Below, in pieces: positions 1 to 5,726 of a stretch of 8,058 nt of DNA. Position numbers and translations under genes: made by a program. Source of the stretch: Archangium sp. (lineage in GTDB: Bacteria > Myxococcota > Myxococcia > Myxococcales > Myxococcaceae). The stretch covers positions 1 to 8,058 of the forward strand of contig JAEUJT010000040.1 of NCBI GenBank assembly GCA_016793525.1, read 5' to 3'. Under the pieces are notes generated by a model. The model saw only the letters and a list, made by a program, of their open reading frames with translations, was not told the origin of the DNA and made no database searches. Position 1 is the stretch's first letter. The number at the start of each line of letters is the position of its first letter.

Positions 1-50
1 CACCGGTGCTTCACCGCGATCTTCCACACCGGCGCGGGCGCGCGCTGCAC
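1..50 (-). CDS. 5' end of a further gene in the che operon (partial, runs off the left edge)
   Basis: Only about 16 codons are visible, so the product cannot be named. Read leftward, a GTG follows the mcp stop codon directly (TGA-GTG). The frame it opens stays open to the edge and reads roughly V/M-QRAPAPVWKIAVKHR. All 15 complete codons after the start end in G or C, which matches the neighbouring genes. A competing frame from GTG at 54-52 would overlap the mcp stop as GTGA and lies 10 bases after a GGAGG ribosome-binding site (about 65-69), but its third positions are only about half G/C. Codon use therefore favours the start at 50. Its place after mcp makes a chemotaxis accessory protein (for example CheR, CheB or a receiver) plausible, but this is position-based inference only. 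Confidence 0.4.
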   Translation of the reverse strand, partial: MQRAPAPVWKIAVKHR

Positions 51-1889
51 TCACCGCTGGGTACCCTCCACCCGCAGGGTGGTGACCTGGTCGCGCAGCT
101 CGGTGACGCGGGTGCCGAGGCTGACCATGGCCTGCGACACGCGCTGCACCGCCGCCTGATTCTGGCGCGCGACGACGCTGATGTTCTCGACCGCCTTGAG
201 CACCTGCTCGCCACCGGTGCGCACCTGCACGGTGGCATCGGCGACCTGGCGCGTGCGCGATGACATGCGTTCGACCACCTTGACGACATCGGTCGATCCA
301 GACGCCTGGGCCGCGGCGCTCTGTGAGAGCAGCTGGGAGAGGCCCTGCAGCTGCTCGACCTCGCTCTTCAGGTTCCCCGCGGAGCGCGCCTGGTCACCGA
401 CCGCGCCGGTGGCCTTCGACAGCAACGTGCTGGCGCGTCGCACCGACTCGACCACCTTGCGCATGCGGCCGCCGGTCTCCGCCAACAAGCGCGTGCCTTC
501 GCTCGTGCGCTCGGCGTTCTGCCGCGCGAGGCGCACCGTCGCGTCGGTCTCTTCGCGGATGCTCCCGACGAGCACCGCCACCTCCTTCGCCGCGCCCACC
601 GCCCGCTCCGCCAGCTTGCGCACCTCATCGGCCACCACCGCGAAGCCGCGACCGCTCTCTCCCGCGCGCGCGGCCTCGATGGCGGCATTGAGCGCCAGGA
701 GGTTCGTCTGGTCGGCGATCTCCGCCATGGTCTCGACGACGGTGCTGATCTGCCGAGAGCGTTGCCCGAGCACCTCGAAGGCCTGGCTCGCGGCGGTCGA
801 CGCCTCACCCACCGCGACCACCTGGCGAATAGACACCTCGAGCGCCGCGCCGCCGGTCTCTGCCTCGGTGTTGATTTCTCCGGTGAAGGCCTCGACGTTG
901 CGCAGGTCGACCGAGGTGGACTCGGCGCTGGTGACGACCCCCTCCACGGTGCGGGCGGCGCGGTCGAGCGCGCGGTGCAGCTCCTGCGCGGCCCGGAGCA
1001 CACCATCGGCCGTGGCGCCAATTTGCTTCGCCGAGCTCGAGGCGGCGGCGCTGTCGTCTGCGAGGTCGAGCGCGTTGCGGCTGACGCTTTGAATCTGCGC
1101 GGCGATCTCCTCCATCGCGGTCGAGGTCTCCTCGGTGGCGGCGCTCTGCTGCTGGGCGCCGTCGGCCATCTCCTCGGTCGCGGCGGTCACCGACGCGGTG
1201 GTGCCCGACACCTCCTGCGCGTGGCCCTTGAGGCGAATGATCATCTCGCTCAGTCGCTCGCGCATGCGGTTGAAGTTGTCGGCGAGCGTGCGCAGCTCGA
1301 CGTCTTCGGGGAGCGACACCTGCTGACGCAAGTCGCCATCGGCCATGAGCTTCGAGGCGGCGTTGAGCGCCTCGAGCGGGCGAATGATCTGCCCCGCGAT
1401 GAGCAGGCTCGCGGCGAAGGCCAGCAGCAGCGCCAGCGGAATCGCCACCGAAAAACCCGAGAGCGTGGCCTTCTTCACCTCGAAGACGTCGTTCTGCGCG
1501 GCGAGGTGGGCGGCCCATGCATCGTTGTGCAGCGCGTGCACCGCCTGCGCGGCGGCGACCTTCACCCCACGGTCGGCCCCCGACTCAGCGGCCTGCCGCA
1601 CCGCGCGGTCGAGCTCGCGCACCCGCGCCTCGAACGGCGTCTCTCGGCTCGCCGTCACCAGGGCGTCGAGCGCGGCGAGCACTTCACCCCCAGCCGGAGC
1701 TTCGGCCTGCGCCAGCAGCCGGTCGAGCGACGAAAGCTGGTGGATCTGCGTCAGCAGCGTGTTGCTGCGCGCGAGAATCTTCTCGGTGGCCGACATCGAC
1801 CAGCCCATGAGCATCCCGAAGACGACGGGAAGCATGAACAGGTTGGCGGCGAAACCGAGCCAGAGGCGCTTCTTCACGGACATCGTCAT
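51..1889 (-). CDS. Methyl-accepting chemotaxis protein (transmembrane chemoreceptor)
   Basis: This 612-residue receptor senses a signal outside the inner membrane and controls the CheA kinase through CheW. After a short basic N-terminus, TM1 spans about residues 9-32. A helical periplasmic region of about 110 residues (33-143) follows, smaller than the usual four-helix or dCACHE sensor domains, so the ligand cannot be guessed. TM2 is about 146-168 and is followed by a HAMP domain (about 168-220) and a long coiled-coil signalling domain. The hallmark hairpin tip is at 390-430, with the conserved motif [20 protein letters not shown] at 401-420. Each arm of the coiled coil is about 190-200 residues, longer than in the E. 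coli receptors. No C-terminal NWETF-type CheR/CheB tether is present. The ATG overlaps the cheW stop as ATGA, and GAGGT lies about 9 bases upstream. A second in-frame ATG two codons later is an alternative start. Confidence 0.96.
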   Translation of the reverse strand: MTMSVKKRLWLGFAANLFMLPVVFGMLMGWSMSATEKILARSNTLLTQIHQLSSLDRLLAQAEAPAGGEVLAALDALVTASRETPFEARVRELDRAVRQAAESGADRGVKVAAAQAVHALHNDAWAAHLAAQNDVFEVKKATLSGFSVAIPLALLLAFAASLLIAGQIIRPLEALNAASKLMADGDLRQQVSLPEDVELRTLADNFNRMRERLSEMIIRLKGHAQEVSGTTASVTAATEEMADGAQQQSAATEETSTAMEEIAAQIQSVSRNALDLADDSAAASSSAKQIGATADGVLRAAQELHRALDRAARTVEGVVTSAESTSVDLRNVEAFTGEINTEAETGGAALEVSIRQVVAVGEASTAASQAFEVLGQRSRQISTVVETMAEIADQTNLLALNAAIEAARAGESGRGFAVVADEVRKLAERAVGAAKEVAVLVGSIREETDATVRLARQNAERTSEGTRLLAETGGRMRKVVESVRRASTLLSKATGAVGDQARSAGNLKSEVEQLQGLSQLLSQSAAAQASGSTDVVKVVERMSSRTRQVADATVQVRTGGEQVLKAVENISVVARQNQAAVQRVSQAMVSLGTRVTELRDQVTTLRVEGTQR

Positions 1890-2476
1890 TGGGCAGACAC
1901 CTCAGAAGGCGGGAGCAGCAGGAGCGCGTCGAGCTGCAGCAGCAGCACCACGCGGCCGTCGAGGTGGGTGACCCCGACGATGTAGTCGCTCATTCGAGTG
2001 CGCAGCTCCTCGGGCGGCGGCGCGATGTGGCTCCGCGGCACGCGTGTCACCCGCTGAACCGAGTCGACGAGCAGGCCGATCAACCGCTGCCGCGCCTCGG
2101 CCACCAGCACGCGCGAGGCGGGCGTCACGTCGCCCTGCGGGAGGCCGATGCGAGTGCGCACCTCGAGCACCGGGAGAATGCGCCCGCGCAGGTTCTGCAC
2201 GCCGCGCACGTGTTCGGGTGCGTGGGGCACTCGGGTCAACGCGTGCACCCGCACCACCTCGCGCATGCGCTCGACCGGCACCGCGAACAGCTCGTCGGCG
2301 AGCGTGAAGCACATCAGCTGCATCGCCTCTTCGGGCACTGCGACGTCGGCCGGGGCCAGCTGCGCCACCTGGTCGATGAACGTCTCGAGGCGCCGCGGAT
2401 CCGTCGTCGACGGGGCGGGGAGTTGATCGAGCACGTCTGACGCGAGGCCCGACGGCGGGAGCGGAGGCAGGCTCAT
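1886..2476 (-). CDS. cheW: CheW-family chemotaxis coupling protein with N-terminal extension
   Basis: This 196-residue cytoplasmic adaptor should link the receptor encoded downstream to the CheA encoded upstream. The CheW fold covers about residues 52-187. The family's central motif is clear at 91-112 ([21 protein letters not shown], compare the usual G-x-x-N-L-R-G-x-x-x-P-V). Further CheW-like strands follow at 122-140 (VLVAEA and LIGLLVDSV), and the final hydrophobic strand is at 174-187. The first 50 residues are a proline- and alanine-rich extension absent from short CheW proteins of about 160 residues; its role is unknown. The ATG shares four bases with the cheA stop (ATGA, 2473-2476), with a GGGAG ribosome-binding site about 10 bases upstream. 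The stop overlaps the mcp start in the same way, so the three genes are probably translationally coupled in one transcript. Confidence 0.93.
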   Translation of the reverse strand: MSLPPLPPSGLASDVLDQLPAPSTTDPRRLETFIDQVAQLAPADVAVPEEAMQLMCFTLADELFAVPVERMREVVRVHALTRVPHAPEHVRGVQNLRGRILPVLEVRTRIGLPQGDVTPASRVLVAEARQRLIGLLVDSVQRVTRVPRSHIAPPPEELRTRMSDYIVGVTHLDGRVVLLLQLDALLLLPPSEVSAQ

Positions 2477-4014
2477 GGGCGCAGCACTCCCGAGCGCGAC
2501 ACCGCGCGGCCGATGAGCACGTGCGGGTCGAGCTGCAGCACCACCCGCCCGTCAGACAAGAGCGCCGCGCCCGACGCCGGGCTGGCCCCGCGCACCGAGG
2601 CCTCGAGCGGGTGCACCACGAGGTCTTGCTGACCGACCAACCCATCGACCCGCAGCGCCGCGATCGAATCTCCGCGCAGCACCACGGCGTAGTCGCCGCC
2701 TTCGGCTCCGAGGCCCACCGAGGCGCGGCTCACCACCGGCACCAACCCCCCGCGGTGCTCGAGCGCCTCCCCGGTGCCGAGCCACCGCAACGCCGAGCGC
2801 CGGAGCCGGCTCGCCTCGACCACGCTCACCGCCGGCAGCGCGTACGTCTCGCCGCTCAGCTCGCACAGCACCGCCCGCTGCACGGCGATGGAGGCGGGCA
2901 CGCGCAGCACAAAGCGGGTGCCGACGCCGCGCACCGACTCCACCGCCACGCTGCCGCCGATGTGGTGCAGGCTGCGGCGCACCACGTCGAGCCCCACGCC
3001 GCGCCCAGACGACGTCGACAGCGCCGCGGTGGAGAAGCCCGGCTCGAAGATGAGTGAGGCCGCTGGCTTCGCGGGGTTGAGCCCGAGCGCCTCGGCCTGG
3101 CGTCGAACGGCCGCCTCGTCGATGCCCGCGCCATCGTCGGCGACGCCGAGCTCGACCTCAGCCCCGCTCCGCCGCGCGGAGAGCGTCACCCGCCCCGTCG
3201 CCGGCTTGTACGCGCGCTGGCGGTTGGCGGCCGGCTCGAGCCCGTGCGCGACGGCGTTGCGCACCAGGTGCACGAGCGAGGTGGCGAGCAGGTCGAGCAC
3301 CGCCTTGTCGAGCTCGACCTCGCCACCTTCGATGACCAGCACCGCCGGCTTTCCTTGGGCACGGCCCTCGTCGCGCACCAGGCGTTGGTAGCGACCGAAC
3401 AGCTGGCCGACGGGCACCGAGCGCGCGCGCAGCACCTGCTCGTGGAGCACCCGCACCGACGCGTTCATTCGGTCGGCGAGCTCGCGCAGCCCACCGCTCG
3501 GGCCGCTCGTCACCGCCTGCCGCTGGAGCGCCGCGTTCTGCACCAGCAGGTCGCCCGCAGCCGCAACCAACGCGTCGAGGTGAGCGCGCGACACGCGAAC
3601 TCCGTCTTCGAGCGAAGGCTCGGTCTCGACCTGCTCAGACGCGGCGAGCTCGCGCCCCTCGGCCAGCGCCACCACCGCCGCGCTCGGCTCGTTCACAGGC
3701 CGGCCCTGCGCGATGGCCAGCACCTCGTTGCGGAGCACGTCGACGAACGCGAGCAGCCGGCCCGCGAGCTCGGCGCTCACCGGCTCGGTGCCCGCGAGCC
3801 CCTCGAGCGCGTGCACCGCCGCTTGGAGCCCCACCGCGCCGACCAGCCCCGCGTTGCCCTTGAGCGTATGGAGCGAGCCCCGCACCTCGACCGACGCCGT
3901 TGCGCGGCGCGCCTCGGCCAGGTCACCCTCGAGCGCCAGGAGTCCCCGCTCGAGCTGTTCCACGTGCCCCACGGCTTCGGCGGCGAACTCCCCCGCGAGG
4001 GCGTCGAAGCTCAT
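2473..4014 (-). CDS. cheA: CheA-type chemotaxis histidine kinase lacking a P2 domain
   Basis: This 513-residue cytoplasmic kinase autophosphorylates a histidine and passes the phosphoryl group to response regulators. P1/HPt is about residues 1-105 with the site His49 in LHTLKGNAG. A linker of only about 30 residues (106-137) leaves no room for a CheY/CheB-binding P2 domain. P3 dimerisation helices are about 138-200. The P4 ATPase is about 200-372, with the N box HLVRNAVAHGLE (249-260), G1 DDGAGID (293-299), an F-box-like IFEPGFST (322-329) and G2 GRGVGLDVV (337-345). The C-terminal P5 CheW-like domain is about 373-513. No receiver domain is fused at the end. The ATG at 4014-4012 begins exactly at the HPt helix (MSFDALAGEF). 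The frame extends 44 codons upstream to a TTG, but that stretch lacks domain character and contains the dyad-bearing promoter region, so it was not used. This is the first gene of the operon. Confidence 0.95.
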   Translation of the reverse strand: MSFDALAGEFAAEAVGHVEQLERGLLALEGDLAEARRATASVEVRGSLHTLKGNAGLVGAVGLQAAVHALEGLAGTEPVSAELAGRLLAFVDVLRNEVLAIAQGRPVNEPSAAVVALAEGRELAASEQVETEPSLEDGVRVSRAHLDALVAAAGDLLVQNAALQRQAVTSGPSGGLRELADRMNASVRVLHEQVLRARSVPVGQLFGRYQRLVRDEGRAQGKPAVLVIEGGEVELDKAVLDLLATSLVHLVRNAVAHGLEPAANRQRAYKPATGRVTLSARRSGAEVELGVADDGAGIDEAAVRRQAEALGLNPAKPAASLIFEPGFSTAALSTSSGRGVGLDVVRRSLHHIGGSVAVESVRGVGTRFVLRVPASIAVQRAVLCELSGETYALPAVSVVEASRLRRSALRWLGTGEALEHRGGLVPVVSRASVGLGAEGGDYAVVLRGDSIAALRVDGLVGQQDLVVHPLEASVRGASPASGAALLSDGRVVLQLDPHVLIGRAVSRSGVLRP

Positions 4015-4079
4015 GATCGCGAGCCCCGAAGAGCTGGGGTGCTGGCGGCGATCATCTGGGTTCGGGCGGTCACGACGCC

Positions 4080-4090
4080 GAGACAGTCTC
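4080..4090. repeat. Small perfect dyad GAGAC-A-GTCTC
   Basis: An 11-base perfect inverted repeat (5-base arms around a single A) lies in the cheA/luxR spacer, 33 bases from the larger dyad (start to start). A half-site copy GAGAC recurs at 4140-4144. It may be a weak operator half or pair, but arms this short can occur by chance. Confidence 0.3.
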
Positions 4091-4112
4091 ACCGGCAACA
4101 ACGACGTGAAAA

Positions 4113-4128
4113 TACCACGTTCGTGGTA
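4113..4128. promoter_or_regulatory. Perfect 16-base dyad, candidate operator
   Basis: TACCACG-TT-CGTGGTA is a perfect inverted repeat with 7-base arms and a 2-base centre, in the spacer between divergent cheA and the LuxR-type gene. The short symmetric form fits a dimeric HTH protein site. The LuxR-type protein encoded 20 bases away is the obvious candidate binder, with the HTH-receiver protein as the alternative. On the minus strand the dyad is followed by TTTT, so a terminator was considered. However, a 2-base loop is too tight, and no minus-strand gene ends there. Regulation of either gene by this site is inference. Confidence 0.5.
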
Positions 4129-4148
4129 AGAACCGTCATGAGACAATT

Positions 4149-4961
4149 ATGACACAATTGAAACAATCGAGATTGTGGCAAGCGGCGCGACAGGCAGCGT
4201 CAGCCATGGTTCCCGCGGCGCTGTGGCGCGAGCAGCTGGCGGAGTCGGTTCGAGCGGCGATGTCGGCCCGCTTCGCCGCGGTGCTGACCTGCCCTCCAGG
4301 GGAATACCTCGAGGCGCAGATGGCGGTGGCGCCAGAGACCCACCGGCTTCTCCTCGAGCGGATCTTCATCGAGTTCCTGCCGCGCATCGAGACCGGCAAC
4401 GACGGGTGGAAGCGCACCAGCGCGGCGCGCTCGAACGTCTACGCCCCGCTCGACGAGGCCGCGAACGTGGGTCTGGCGCGCGAGCTCCACGCGTCGATTC
4501 TCGCCCCCGAGGGCATCGGCGGCCTGGCCAACACCTTTCTCATCGACTCCGAGGGTCAGCTGCTGGGTTGGCTCACCGTGGGCGACGGGTGCAGCTCGGC
4601 GGAGCTCTTGGCTCGCGCTCAGGGGAACCTGGCCGAGGTCGCGCAGACGGCGACGGCGACGTTGGAGAACGCGCTCGCGCTCGCGGCGGCGTGTGGGGTG
4701 ACGCGCTCCCGGCCAGATCGCCTGCTCGAGACCTTGACCAACCGGGAGCGACAGATTGTTCGCCTGGTGGCCGCCGGGTTGAGCGACGCGAACATCGCGG
4801 GGCGACTGGCCATCTCCGAGCAGACGGTGGGCACGCACCTGCGGCGCATCTACTCGAAGCTGTCGGTTCACTCGCGGGCGCAGCTGACGTCGCGGGCGGG
4901 CACGTTGGCGGCGCCGCGGCCCACGGTGGTCAACCCGTCGGGCGCTGCGCCAACCCCATGA
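4149..4961 (+). CDS. LuxR-type transcriptional regulator with GAF-like sensor region
   Basis: This 270-residue protein ends in a clear LuxR/FixJ-type HTH at residues 194-250 (LTNRERQIVRLVAAGLSDANIAGRLAISEQTVGTH and onward), with the family's typical LT-x-RE-x-x-V start and the IAGRLAISEQTVGTHLRRIYSKL recognition helix region. Residues about 22-180 form an alpha/beta region resembling a GAF sensor (strands such as FAAVLTCPP and NTFLIDSEGQLLGWLTVGD). No receiver domain is present, so it is not a phospho-regulator of the NarL kind. The ligand is unknown. The ATG at 4149 has no ribosome-binding site, and its first 19 codons are poor in G/C at third positions, unlike the rest of the gene. The ATG at 4206 (giving MVPAALW) is a real alternative start. 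The gene is divergent from cheA and overlaps the next gene tail to tail by 32 bases. Control of the che operon is plausible but unproven. Confidence 0.9.
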   Translation: MTQLKQSRLWQAARQAASAMVPAALWREQLAESVRAAMSARFAAVLTCPPGEYLEAQMAVAPETHRLLLERIFIEFLPRIETGNDGWKRTSAARSNVYAPLDEAANVGLARELHASILAPEGIGGLANTFLIDSEGQLLGWLTVGDGCSSAELLARAQGNLAEVAQTATATLENALALAAACGVTRSRPDRLLETLTNRERQIVRLVAAGLSDANIAGRLAISEQTVGTHLRRIYSKLSVHSRAQLTSRAGTLAAPRPTVVNPSGAAPTP

Positions 4962-5598
4962 CGCGCAGCAGCTCGACCACCACGCGGGTCGAGAAGGGCT
5001 TGGTGAGGAACGCGTCGACGCCCTCTTTGCGGAAGCGCGCCTCGGCCCTGGGGTCGCCCGACATGCCAAGAATGCGAATGGCGGCGGTCTCGGGCATCTC
5101 TTTCATGCGGCGGAGGAACTCGAAACCGTCGAGCCCCTCCATCATCGCGTCGAGCAGCACCACGTCGGGGCGCCGCACACCGGTGAGCAGCAACCCGTGA
5201 GTGGCGTTTTCGGCGATGTCGACCTCGAGGCTCTGCTCGCGCTCGAGCAGCGCCTTCAAGCTGCGGAGGAACCCAGCGTCATCATCGATGACCAGCACGC
5301 GGGTGCGGCCGCTCGACGAAGGTGAGGTCAGCTTCAGCCCACGGCGCTTGATGAACGCGAGCGCGTCAGACTTCGCGACGCGGCGGTGATTCCCCGCGGT
5401 GCGGCGTGCGGGAATGAGGCCCTGGTCGATCCACCGGCGAATGGTGCTGACGCTCACCTCGGTCATCGCCGCGAGGTCGTGCGGCGAGAGCAGCGCGTTC
5501 TGGAGTTCGGTTGATTCCACAGCTGGCCCAAAGTGTATCGGCCATCCCAGGTCGTCCACAACGGTGGGCACGGGGTTACAATTCTCTACATCTCTCAA
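4930..5598 (-). CDS. Two-domain regulator: N-terminal MerR/excisionase-like HTH plus C-terminal receiver
   Basis: This protein of up to 222 residues combines DNA binding and phospho-acceptance in the reverse of the usual order. Residues about 36-84 form a MerR/excisionase-type winged HTH (LLSPHDLAAMTEVSVSTIRR, then WIDQGLIPARRTAGNHRRV). A short Ser-rich linker (92-97) leads to a CheY-like receiver at 99-216. Its acidic pocket is DDD 105-107, the phospho-acceptor is Asp150 in LLDAMMEGLDGFEF, the switch Ser is at 180 (MSG) and the conserved Lys is at 200 (TKPF). All key receiver residues are present, so phosphorylation is expected, and the nearby CheA is a candidate donor (inference). The start is uncertain: the longest form begins with TTG at 5598, but the first 27 codons have weak GC3. 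GTG codons at 5571, 5559 or 5517 are alternatives. No in-frame ATG precedes the HTH. Confidence 0.9.
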   Translation of the reverse strand: MRDVENCNPVPTVVDDLGWPIHFGPAVESTELQNALLSPHDLAAMTEVSVSTIRRWIDQGLIPARRTAGNHRRVAKSDALAFIKRRGLKLTSPSSSGRTRVLVIDDDAGFLRSLKALLEREQSLEVDIAENATHGLLLTGVRRPDVVLLDAMMEGLDGFEFLRRMKEMPETAAIRILGMSGDPRAEARFRKEGVDAFLTKPFSTRVVVELLRVMGLAQRPTG

Positions 5599-5726
5599 TG
5601 CTCGTTTTGAAACCCTGTCGGGCGGTGCGAAACGCGCCGCCGCCCGCGGTTGACCCCTTCAGGACGGGTGACCTCAACGTCCAGCGCGCCCCGAGCGAAC
5701 CGCAAAGGCCGTGCTAGACGACGCAC
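5599..5726. other. Divergent spacer between the HTH-receiver gene and the RCC1-like lipoprotein gene
   Basis: This 128-base non-coding stretch separates two divergent genes. Its left end, and the adjoining 5505-5600, is unusually AT-rich for the window and probably holds the leftward promoter. No convincing -35/-10 pair was recognised; a TTCAAA and TAGAGA pair on the minus strand (17-base spacing) is weak. TTGACC at 5650-5655 resembles a -35 for the rightward gene but lacks a matching -10. Confidence 0.5.
5712..5720 (+). promoter_or_regulatory. Possible extended -10 giving a leaderless transcript
   Basis: TGCTAGACG fits an extended -10 (TG-N followed by TAGACG), ending six bases before the GTG start at 5727. 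Transcription would then begin at or within a base or two of the start codon. This agrees with the lack of any Shine-Dalgarno sequence in front of that GTG. No -35 is evident, and the match to TATAAT is only partial. Confidence 0.3.

Larger units (their letters stand above)
4015..4148. promoter_or_regulatory. Divergent promoter region between cheA and the LuxR-type gene
   Basis: This 134-base spacer must hold the promoters of both the leftward che operon and the rightward regulator gene. It contains two inverted repeats (listed separately), and its right-hand part (about 4105-4175, running into the regulator gene) is markedly richer in A and T than the rest of the window. On the minus strand, an extended -10-like motif TGTCATAAT (4154-4146) could start transcription near 4139. 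No convincing -35 pairs with it. On the plus strand no good sigma-70 pair was found by eye. Confidence 0.5.

Noticed and set aside
1..8. CACCGGTG palindrome at the left edge
   Set aside because: Eight-base GC-rich palindromes are frequent by chance in this composition, and it lies inside a probable coding region.
762..1985. 407-codon plus-strand open frame across mcp and the cheW tail
   Set aside because: Shadow of the minus-strand mcp and cheW genes in GC-rich DNA. It is rich in His, Arg and Gly, has no domain character, and spans a real gene junction.
4104..4128. Dyad plus TTTT as a minus-strand intrinsic terminator
   Set aside because: The loop would be 2 bases and the T-run only four. 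No minus-strand gene ends upstream of it before cheA.
4014..4146. 44-codon N-terminal extension of CheA starting at TTG 4146
   Set aside because: The extension lacks HPt-like features, covers the palindrome and promoter, and the ATG at 4014 matches the usual HPt start.
3244..4152. 302-codon plus-strand open frame opposite cheA
   Set aside because: Antisense shadow of a clear CheA. It is Arg/His-rich and ends in the promoter region.
4138..4152. Four-codon plus-strand frame MRQL overlapping the LuxR-type ATG as ATGA
   Set aside because: It has no ribosome-binding site and is too short to distinguish from chance.
4200..5069. 289-codon minus-strand open frame opposite the LuxR-type gene
   Set aside because: Arg-rich antisense frame with no recognisable motif; the LuxR HTH on the other strand is unmistakable.
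4175..5200. 341-codon plus-strand open frame across the two regulator genes
   Set aside because: It runs out of frame through the LuxR-type gene and then antisense to the receiver, and no homology-like motifs were seen.
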